A stretch of DNA of 33,322 nt, from the NCBI RefSeq assembly GCF_009765785.1, contig NZ_LMUT01000002.1:1-33322 (forward strand), read 5' to 3'. Shown here piece by piece: positions 25,029 to 32,402 of the stretch. Source of the stretch: Granulicella sp. L46 (GTDB lineage: Bacteria > Acidobacteriota > Terriglobia > Terriglobales > Acidobacteriaceae). Numbering within the stretch: the first letter of the stretch is position 1; every line of letters begins with the position of its first letter. The position numbers and the translations under genes are program-made. The notes below the pieces were generated by a model, which was not told the DNA's origin, searched no databases, and worked only from the letters and a program-made list of their open reading frames with translations.

Positions 25029-25097
25029 TTTGAACGATCAACGCATCCTTTCATAAATGAAAAGATGCGCTGAAGATAAAGGTAGGAATCGTTCAAA
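25029..25097 (-). repeat. Nested inverted repeats between the TonB-dependent transporter and GH29 genes
   Basis: An outer pair of perfect 10-bp arms, TTTGAACGAT (25029-25038) and ATCGTTCAAA (25088-25097), encloses an inner hairpin. The inner hairpin is at 25042-25069, with arms CGCATC-c-TTTCAT and ATGAAA-a-GATGCG and a 2-base centre. The outer right arm includes the transporter stop codon. No T-tract follows on the minus strand, so this looks more like an mRNA processing or stability element, or attenuator, than a simple terminator. Confidence 0.6.
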
Positions 25098-28000
25098 ATG
25101 TAAACTTCCCATTGAACTGGAGTGCTCTGCTTGTATTTGCACCGGTAATCACTCCGACCGTCGGGCTCCCGATTACTGCGTTCGGGTTGCTAAAATTCGG
25201 ATGATTGAATACGTCAGAAGAATCCACTCGGACTGATATATCCGCTAACTGCCCGAGCTTTCTCACCGCCCAATGCTTGGAAAGGCTCACATCCAGCTGC
25301 CTCCAGGAAGGTCCAAACAAAATGTTTCTCCCCGAGTCACCATAGGTTCCAACCGCTGGCTGAACAAAATCTGCTGGATTGAACCACTTTGCAATAGAGG
25401 GATGGGCAAGCCGGCCACTCCCGATGCGATTCGGGAACCAAGTGCCTGCCAAAGACCCGTCGAGATTGCTCGACATAGTCGGCGTAAACGGTGTACCCGA
25501 ATGAATCTGAAAGAGCCCAGAGACCACCCATCCGCCGATGATAGCGTTGAGGACCCCACCGCGATTGAGAAACGCCTTTCCTTTTCCAAACGGGAGCTCA
25601 TAGATGACGTCTCCATTGAATGTAATGGGAACATCCAATAGCGAGTTCCCATAGCTACTCCGTGGAGAGTATCCATTTTGCCAGACAGAGCCTTCTGCCC
25701 CTGCTCCACCATAACCACTGCCCGTGCCGTCATCGAGAGTATGAGAATAGGTAAAGTTGGCAATAAACTGCAGCCCTTGGGTATATTGCTTTTGCGCTCT
25801 TAATTGTAAGGAGTCGTAGTGCGATGTTCCGCCTCCGAAGGTCGTGCTGATGCCTTGATACTGAGGATAGGGCCGATACACTGCCATATTCACCCCAGGA
25901 TTGGTGAAATTGGAAATGAGGTCAGCGGGTATCTGGTTAAAATCGGCGGCGAGTGCAATATGCTGGCCTTTACTGCCAACATAGGCGGCATCAAGCACAA
26001 TCCCGCGAGGGAGCTCGTACTGAACGTCCAACTGGTACTGCTGAATATAAGGGGTCCTAGTGTGGTACGGGATATAAGAGACAGGCTGCCCGTTAAGTAA
26101 TGAAGGTGTGAGGGACTCCGGTGTCGGCACAATCAGAGGCGGCGGTCCTTGCGCAAGATTGAAGACTGCCGTAAGGCCATCTGTCGAATTCACACTGACT
26201 TGCTGAGTTAAACCCGTACCAGTCGATCCTGCATACGTGTTGTAACCAAACAGTTCGGTATAGATTCCATACCCTCCACGAACCACCAGGTTCTTTCTGG
26301 GAGACCATGCAAAACCTACGCGTGGTTGCCACAGGTTGTACTGCGTGGCTTCGACTGAAGTGCGGCCATTATTGCCAGCAAACCAAAGTGCCCCCAGGGT
26401 ACCCGTCGCAGGGTTGATCAGGTTAGGATCAAAATCGGAAAGCTCATTGTGCGCCTCTTTCCAACCAGGCTGTATCTCGTAGCGAAGTCCCAAATTAAGT
26501 GTCAAATTGGAACTGGCCTTGTAATCGTCTTGAAAAAACACCTGTGTGGATTTGAGCCGCGAGCCCGTCAACGGCGAGATCGAATTACTATAGTTGGAAA
26601 CATCGCCTAGAAGTAAATCGGCATAGCCGATTCCAACACTAGGCGATGGATTCATTGCTGATGCGGCCCTTGGATCGAGCGTAGAGCTACCATTGAAGCT
26701 GAAGCTTCCGTCAGATTGTCCACCAAAGTTAATGTTTACCTGATAGATGTCGAATTCGCCACCGAACTTAATGATGTTCTTGCCTCGTATGACCGTAAAG
26801 ACATCAGAGGGCACGAAATCATCTTCATGCAGAACCGCATTAAGACCTGTAGAGAATCCGCTGATATTTGCAATATTGATATTTGGGAAAACATCCGATG
26901 TCGGATTAGGAATAGCAAGTTGCGCAGGATAACCTTTGCCGTAGTCCCCCCCTACCCAGTTTCCAGAAAAGCGAATCATCGAAAAGCGCGCTTCGTTAAT
27001 CGCGGTAGGAGATATCGTCCAGGTATCTGATATCTGCGGTGCCCACTCATTTCCCTCTTCCGTGTATTCTCCAATGGGCGTATACGGCGTAACACTTGGA
27101 AAGCTAATAGTTCCGTAAGTTGCAGATGCATTAATATGGTGGCTCTTACTTAGGTTGTAATCTACCTTGCCGTTATACCAGTATGTTACCTGACTCGTTT
27201 GGTTCGAATATTCCAGATTTGCGCCATTCTGGTTTACATTTGGAGCTGGGAAGAACTTCTGAATATTCAGTCCTTGCTGGCTAAAATCTGTCGATGGCAC
27301 CATATTATCTAAAAATGGTTGTCTTACCGTCTGGCCTCCGACTGTCACCGTCGTGGCAGGGTTGAAAATCTGCTGCGGATCGTCATATTGCCCAGCGTAC
27401 GCCGCACCAAGAGCGGGATTCGGATTGCAAATTGCTGCGGCAGATGTCGGATCATTTGCAAAGCCCGTTGGGCAGCCTGCTGCTAATTGCGCAGAAAAGT
27501 CGCCGGCGCGCTCGGCGGTTGTAGGCACAACCGCGAAGCCAGGGCTCCCTGCAGTATAGACATATCGCTGGAAACCAAAAAAGAAAAACAACTTATCGCG
27601 CTTGATAGGGCCGCCAATCGTCCCGCCTATCACGTTAGATGAGAACGGTGGAATAGGTTGAGCGGGATTTGAGAAGTAGTTCCTCGCACCAAAATAAGCG
27701 TTTTCGTTATAGTCATATACTGATCCATGGAAGTGATTCGTTCCGCTCTTGGTAATTACATTGAACACAGCCTGGCCATTCCCCGAGCTGGCATTGAACG
27801 TGTGGGTATCAAAATCATTTTCGGCGATAAAATCCGTCGGATTGATGATCCAATCAGGATTTTGGCTTCCGATGAGGGTCGCCGTTCCGCCGTTCAGCAG
27901 GAAGCTTTCTTGATACGACTCCCCCCCATTGATGCCAATTCCAGAGCCGTTCGTAGTCTGGCCGCCACCGCCGTTCACGCCCGGAATGAGCGCGGTCTCA

Positions 28001-28506
28001 TTGAACCAACCCTCACTGCCGGAGCCGACATTCGGCAATGCGTCGATTGTCTTTGAGTCAAGGATGAGGTTCTGCGCAGAATCTTCTGTTTGCAACTGAA
28101 CAATCGCATTTGAATTAACGACGACCTGTTCCGAGACGGCTCCCATCTGCAGAGTGGCATTCACTGTGATGGGTTCGTTCTGCAAGAGAACATTATCCTG
28201 AACAAAGGTCTTATACGACGGAACGCTGAAGCTGATGGAATAGACTCCAGGTGTTAGCTGGGGCACGTCGTAAATACCGCGGGAATCGGAATTGGTATGA
28301 GTAACGACACCGGTGTTCTTGTTGGTTAATGTAACCGCCGCATTGGCGACATTGGCCCCGGAGCTATCCACAACCGTGCCACGAATGTCGCCGGCATTTA
28401 CATTTTGAGCATTGCTTCGTACTGTTGGGAGTAACAAGCCAGCACAGGCTACAAGTATTGCCGCTAACCTTGTGAATTTACCTTTATAAAACTTTCCTTG
28501 CTGCAT
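25093..28506 (-). CDS. TonB-dependent outer-membrane transporter, Oar-like (acidobacterial type)
   Basis: This 1137-residue protein has a signal peptide ending near SNAQ (about 34). A carboxypeptidase-regulatory-like domain (about 38-120) has 'GDIRGTVVDSSGANVANAAVTLTN' and 'GIYDVPQLTPGVYSISF'. A plug region follows (about 125-270), with 'NGGESYQESFLLNGG', and then a long beta-barrel ending in the aromatic 'LQFNGKFTF', the usual outer-membrane assembly signal. It should import oligosaccharides with energy from TonB. There is no SusD partner, as is usual for this acidobacterial group. The frame extends to 28629, but the ATG at 28506 has CAGGAGG upstream and leads directly into the signal peptide. 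The gap from the GH31 stop is 119 bp. The substrate is inferred from the neighbouring glycosidases. Confidence 0.93.
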   Translation of the reverse strand: MQQGKFYKGKFTRLAAILVACAGLLLPTVRSNAQNVNAGDIRGTVVDSSGANVANAAVTLTNKNTGVVTHTNSDSRGIYDVPQLTPGVYSISFSVPSYKTFVQDNVLLQNEPITVNATLQMGAVSEQVVVNSNAIVQLQTEDSAQNLILDSKTIDALPNVGSGSEGWFNETALIPGVNGGGGQTTNGSGIGINGGESYQESFLLNGGTATLIGSQNPDWIINPTDFIAENDFDTHTFNASSGNGQAVFNVITKSGTNHFHGSVYDYNENAYFGARNYFSNPAQPIPPFSSNVIGGTIGGPIKRDKLFFFFGFQRYVYTAGSPGFAVVPTTAERAGDFSAQLAAGCPTGFANDPTSAAAICNPNPALGAAYAGQYDDPQQIFNPATTVTVGGQTVRQPFLDNMVPSTDFSQQGLNIQKFFPAPNVNQNGANLEYSNQTSQVTYWYNGKVDYNLSKSHHINASATYGTISFPSVTPYTPIGEYTEEGNEWAPQISDTWTISPTAINEARFSMIRFSGNWVGGDYGKGYPAQLAIPNPTSDVFPNINIANISGFSTGLNAVLHEDDFVPSDVFTVIRGKNIIKFGGEFDIYQVNINFGGQSDGSFSFNGSSTLDPRAASAMNPSPSVGIGYADLLLGDVSNYSNSISPLTGSRLKSTQVFFQDDYKASSNLTLNLGLRYEIQPGWKEAHNELSDFDPNLINPATGTLGALWFAGNNGRTSVEATQYNLWQPRVGFAWSPRKNLVVRGGYGIYTELFGYNTYAGSTGTGLTQQVSVNSTDGLTAVFNLAQGPPPLIVPTPESLTPSLLNGQPVSYIPYHTRTPYIQQYQLDVQYELPRGIVLDAAYVGSKGQHIALAADFNQIPADLISNFTNPGVNMAVYRPYPQYQGISTTFGGGTSHYDSLQLRAQKQYTQGLQFIANFTYSHTLDDGTGSGYGGAGAEGSVWQNGYSPRSSYGNSLLDVPITFNGDVIYELPFGKGKAFLNRGGVLNAIIGGWVVSGLFQIHSGTPFTPTMSSNLDGSLAGTWFPNRIGSGRLAHPSIAKWFNPADFVQPAVGTYGDSGRNILFGPSWRQLDVSLSKHWAVRKLGQLADISVRVDSSDVFNHPNFSNPNAVIGSPTVGVITGANTSRALQFNGKFTF

Positions 28507-28625
28507 ATCGCCTCCTGAATCTATTAAATCTTTGATATTTTTCCGGCAATCAGCTCTGGGCTGAGAAGATTGATCATGCGAGAGATTGCTCTGAATATCC
28601 ACTTTTTCTTTCTTGCGACGGACTG

Positions 28626-31220
28626 TCATCCTGCGCTCTTTTTCGTAAGCTTTATTACCTGCGCCGAGCCGTCGTACTGCACGATAGCGTCAGGTTTGGG
28701 TTGGGAACTGATGCCTATCCCTCTGCCTTCCCTAACGATGAATACACGCATCTTTCGGGCCTTGAGCATGCCGACGAATTCGCCCTGTCGTTTACCCAGG
28801 GAGAGAGATTGCATGCGGTCATTCCAGTCCAGAGAGATCGTGGCGTAGCTACCTTTTTCATACCGATAACTGTCTCCTTCGTCGTCGTAGAGAAGGAAGT
28901 GGCCATCTTGTCCGGGATATATGCGGATGTCAGTTGGGTCTTCTTGGTCGCGCGTGGAATCGACGATGGGTCCAAGCAGGATGATAGAACCGGCTTTGGC
29001 GAAGACTGGCATGCGGTCGATAGGCGCCTCAGCCTGAATCGTCTGTCCGCCCTCGCTCTTCTTACCGGTCCAAAAGTCAAACCATGCAGATCCTGCAGGA
29101 AGATAGACCGCGCGAGTAGTGGCGCCGGCCTCGGTAACAGGATTGATAAGGAGAGATGGACCGAACAAAAACTGGTCGCTGATATTCCGAACTTTCACAT
29201 CGTTCGGATACTCTAGTGGAAGAGCGCGCATCATCGTCCCGCCCTGCGCGGTTATATCCCATGCAACAGAGTAGATATAGGGCATCAAACGATAACGAAG
29301 GTCGTCGTACCGATGGAGAACTCGTTCAACCTGCGGCCCGAACTTCCACATCTCTGTCTCGCTCTTGTATCCATGAATACGAAAGAGGGGGCAGAACGTT
29401 CCATACTCAAACCAACGAATCAGTAGTTCGTGGTATGCGTCCGAGGTGTATTGGTCATCCGGCCGAAAAAAGCCGCCTACATCGGTCGTCCAATACGGCA
29501 ATCCTGACATGCTGAAGTTGAGCCCAGCAGGAAGCTGACGCCGAAGTGTCGCCCAGTTGCCGCTGATATCTCCCGACCACGACGCCGCGGAATTCCTTTG
29601 CTGGCCAATGAATGCGGAACGCGTCAGGATGACCACGCGCTTCTCGCTAGTGGTGGCTCTCTGGCCTTGGTACACTGCGGTCGTTTCATAGAGCGGATAG
29701 GCATTCTTGATGAAATCGCCAGGCCCGAGAAAAGTCATTTGCCCGCGCAATGGATCGAACTCAGGCTCGCTCGCATCTAGCCACCACCCATCCAGGCCAT
29801 ACCTAAAGAGCCCTGTGTCGATATCCTGCCAAAATAGGCTTCGTCCCTTTGGATTGAAGGCATCGAGCCATTGCTCATGCGTCGGTGTCTCCCCGGAAAT
29901 TAGCACAGACGCGGATTTAAGCTGTTTATGTACCTCGGTCTGTGTGCCGAACTTGGGCCAAACGGAGATCACTAAATGAAGGTTTTCTTTATGGAGAGCG
30001 TCCATCATTTCTGATGGATGGGGATAATGGGTCTCGTCGAACTTCATCGCGTTCCAGCCATACTTGTCCCAGTAAAGCCAGTCCTGCACAAAAGCATCGA
30101 CAGGGATTTGGCGCTTCCGGAATTCGGCGGCTGTATCGAGTATCTGTTGTTCGCTTGAATAGCGCTCTCGGCATTGCCAAAAGCCATAGGCCCACTTCGG
30201 AAAGAGAGGGGCTTCGCCTGTAGCTTCACGATATTCGCTAACCACTGTATTCAAATTCGGGCCATACAGAAAGTAGTAGTCCACGTTTGACCCGGCACGG
30301 GAGCGAAAGATAGTCACATCGGCAGGCGCGCGCATCGAGAGTGCTATACCCGCCGCTCCACCCTGGGCCAGAACAGTGTGATCGCCGGGTTCCAGATAAA
30401 CATGTCCGCCGGCAGTATCTGGCACCCACATATTCACGAGATCTATGACAGGTTTTCCATCTACGTTTAGGCGAAGTTGCTTCGTCTTGTCGCTTCCCAG
30501 GAGAAACCCATAGTCTCCTGCGACTGTGGTATGGAACGACCCTGCTCCTGTTTTCTGATCGATGTTGATAGGCTGATCGGCCGGATCGAAATCCGTGACC
30601 GACGCATTGTTCCAAATGAGACCATAGCCTTCTGTAGACAGTAGAACGGGAATCGAGATATTCGTGTTGGCTTGTTGGAGGCGGAACGGGATGCCTCGCA
30701 AATTGAACCACCCCTCCTGATGCTGACCCAAGCCGTAGAGAGCTTCATCCTTTGGAGAGAGAAACGTTTGTTCCACCTGCCACGTTTTCGTACCCAGTTC
30801 CACCTCAGGTGTGAAGACCCTGGAAGCCTCTTGCAACAAAGGGCTACCGTCGTGCGACAAGAAGGTCACGGCTCCGGACTTGCGACTAATCTCCACGGCG
30901 AGGGCATCCGTAGAAAGAAGCAAGTGCTCTCCGTCTGTCTTCAGGGAGTATGGAACCGGCTTCCAGACCTTAGGAACAGTGGTGAGCACCTGCTTTGCGA
31001 AATTTTGCTCCGGCGTAGCCAACACGTGAATAATCCGGTCGGTACAAACCTCGACTCGTATAAGACCTTGCGAGGTGATGATGGTGACGCCGGTCGCATC
31101 CTTTTTATAAGGGGCAATAGCGAAAGCCGGACTCTGCTCCGCGAAACTCTGCACAGAACTTACGAGCAAGCACAACACCGCGCCACAGAGGACAAACAAG
31201 GCGCATGAACGTCCAAACAT
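28626..31220 (-). CDS. GH31 alpha-xylosidase with PA14-like insert, secreted
   Basis: This protein is about 864 residues from the preferred ATG, which opens a hydrophobic signal peptide (1-28, ending near QSFAE). The GH31 N-terminal sandwich has 'ALYGLGQHQEGWFNLRG'. An insertion at about 218-296 ('GSFHTTVAGDYGFLLGSD' to 'LEPGDHTVLAQGG') has PA14-domain character, as in the xyloglucan-active alpha-xylosidase of Cellvibrio japonicus. The barrel follows, with nucleophile D482 in 'DGWWLDASEPE' and acid/base D551 in 'SWSGDISGNW', then C-terminal sandwiches. It should remove alpha-D-xylose from the non-reducing end of xyloglucan-type oligosaccharides. The frame is open to 31457, but the extra residues look non-coding. 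The ATG lacks a clear ribosome site, so a nearby GTG or TTG remains possible. It appears to be the first gene of the glycosidase operon. Confidence 0.9.
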   Translation of the reverse strand: MFGRSCALFVLCGAVLCLLVSSVQSFAEQSPAFAIAPYKKDATGVTIITSQGLIRVEVCTDRIIHVLATPEQNFAKQVLTTVPKVWKPVPYSLKTDGEHLLLSTDALAVEISRKSGAVTFLSHDGSPLLQEASRVFTPEVELGTKTWQVEQTFLSPKDEALYGLGQHQEGWFNLRGIPFRLQQANTNISIPVLLSTEGYGLIWNNASVTDFDPADQPINIDQKTGAGSFHTTVAGDYGFLLGSDKTKQLRLNVDGKPVIDLVNMWVPDTAGGHVYLEPGDHTVLAQGGAAGIALSMRAPADVTIFRSRAGSNVDYYFLYGPNLNTVVSEYREATGEAPLFPKWAYGFWQCRERYSSEQQILDTAAEFRKRQIPVDAFVQDWLYWDKYGWNAMKFDETHYPHPSEMMDALHKENLHLVISVWPKFGTQTEVHKQLKSASVLISGETPTHEQWLDAFNPKGRSLFWQDIDTGLFRYGLDGWWLDASEPEFDPLRGQMTFLGPGDFIKNAYPLYETTAVYQGQRATTSEKRVVILTRSAFIGQQRNSAASWSGDISGNWATLRRQLPAGLNFSMSGLPYWTTDVGGFFRPDDQYTSDAYHELLIRWFEYGTFCPLFRIHGYKSETEMWKFGPQVERVLHRYDDLRYRLMPYIYSVAWDITAQGGTMMRALPLEYPNDVKVRNISDQFLFGPSLLINPVTEAGATTRAVYLPAGSAWFDFWTGKKSEGGQTIQAEAPIDRMPVFAKAGSIILLGPIVDSTRDQEDPTDIRIYPGQDGHFLLYDDEGDSYRYEKGSYATISLDWNDRMQSLSLGKRQGEFVGMLKARKMRVFIVREGRGIGISSQPKPDAIVQYDGSAQVIKLTKKSAG

Positions 31221-31625
31221 GAAGGGGAATAGACTCTTTTGATCCAAAGTCACAAAAGCGTCGGAACAATCTATGAAGCGGCGATCAAAGCCGACCCTTC
31301 TATTGCTGCGGAATGGAACATCGTTCACGCGGAGAACTCCTGAAATACTTGTCGGTCGCTTTTCAGTTTGCACATGTGAGACATTCAGATCACCGGCGAA
31401 CATGAATACTTGACCACATACTTTTATGGGGAGAATACATGTTTTGTCAATGATCAATTATTATGGACGGAATCTGGGCTGATTTTGCTATCCTTCACGT
31501 CACTGCAACACCTCTGGGATAAGGAGGTGGAAATCACTTCTGCAAATTGGGCGGGAAGCAGAGAATGAACGTTCCCTCTTTAGAAGCCAGTACTTATTCG
31601 GTCTCAAATCAATCTGGAGAAAAAA
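31221..31625. promoter_or_regulatory. Divergent intergenic region with candidate promoter for the glycosidase operon
   Basis: On the minus strand, a perfect TTGACA (complement of 31445-31450) is followed after 16 bp by CATAAA (complement of 31423-31428). This is a good candidate promoter that would give a leader of about 190 bases ahead of the GH31 ATG. On the plus strand no clear promoter for the SGNH hydrolase was seen. A strong AAGGAGG at 31520-31526 has no matching ATG/GTG/TTG at normal distance. Confidence 0.45.
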
Positions 31626-32372
31626 TTGTCGCGATTATTGCCACTCCTGCTTCTCATCGTTCCGCTCGTCGCTAGGCCCCAGCAGAGCGCCCATGTCGAA
31701 CAGACGCCCGAAACGGTTGGGCCAGTTTCCGAAGAGATTGAGTGGACATGGGAAGTACGTCCAGCCCATGTCGATCCAAAACTTCCCAACGTGTTGCTCG
31801 TAGGGGATTCGATCACGCGCAACTATTATCCCGACGTCGAAAAAAAGCTCTCCCTTGCAGCGAATGTGTACCTGTTGGCTTCATCGACGTCGCTCGGTGA
31901 TCCGCGACTATCAAAGCAATTGGCTGAATTTTGGTCGATGGAGGGAGTCCGCTTTCACGTGATTCACCTTAGCAACGGACTGCACGGTTGGAGCTACACC
32001 GAAAGTCAATACGGTGAGGCGCTTCCTTTATTTCTGACTGAGGTTCGAAGTCTAGCTCCCGATGCTCACCTTATCTGGACTTCTTCAACTGCCGTGAGAG
32101 ACGATAACGCGACTGGCGCAACCAATGCCCGCATTGATGCGCGCAATCAGATTGCGTCAACTTTCTTCAAGAAGCACGGCATCTCCATCGACGATCAACA
32201 CCGACTGATGCTCGATCACCGCGATGATTATCAGGACTCCGTGCATTTTAACGAGGCCGGTTCAGCAATCCAGGCAGAGCAAGCCGTAGCGACAATCCAA
32301 AAGCTGTTGACCAAAATTAGAGTTAGCAGCTTGCCAGTTGCACGAGCGCCAAACGGATGGCAAGTGCGGTGA
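31626..32372 (+). CDS. Secreted SGNH/GDSL-family hydrolase (candidate carbohydrate esterase)
   Basis: This 248-residue protein has a signal peptide (1-19, Leu-rich, ending near ARPQQ). SGNH blocks are present: 'LLVGDSITRNYY' with nucleophile S62, 'HLSNGLHGW' with N117, and 'DSVHFNEAG' with the catalytic D204/H207 pair. Enzymes of this type remove acetyl or other acyl groups from polysaccharides. Its place beside the glycosidase operon suggests deacetylation of the same glycan, but substrate is not visible from the sequence. The start is TTG, with CTGGAG five bases upstream, and no ATG fits before the signal peptide. It is transcribed away from the GH31 gene. Confidence 0.85.
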   Translation: MSRLLPLLLLIVPLVARPQQSAHVEQTPETVGPVSEEIEWTWEVRPAHVDPKLPNVLLVGDSITRNYYPDVEKKLSLAANVYLLASSTSLGDPRLSKQLAEFWSMEGVRFHVIHLSNGLHGWSYTESQYGEALPLFLTEVRSLAPDAHLIWTSSTAVRDDNATGATNARIDARNQIASTFFKKHGISIDDQHRLMLDHRDDYQDSVHFNEAGSAIQAEQAVATIQKLLTKIRVSSLPVARAPNGWQVR

Positions 32373-32402
32373 GCGCGGCAACTACTCCACTGTGATTACG
32401 TG

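Noticed and set aside
28507..28629. 41-residue upstream extension of the TonB-dependent transporter overlapping the GH31 stop
   Set aside because: It would bury the signal peptide; the ATG at 28506 has an AGGAGG site and leads directly into it.
31221..31457. 79-residue upstream extension of the GH31 protein
   Set aside because: It would start at a TTG without a ribosome site, has no signal peptide at its own start, and overlaps the predicted promoter.
31520..31672. Short upstream open frame (ATG at 31565) after a strong AAGGAGG
   Set aside because: The ATG is too far from the purine run, the peptide is featureless, and it overlaps the start of the SGNH gene.
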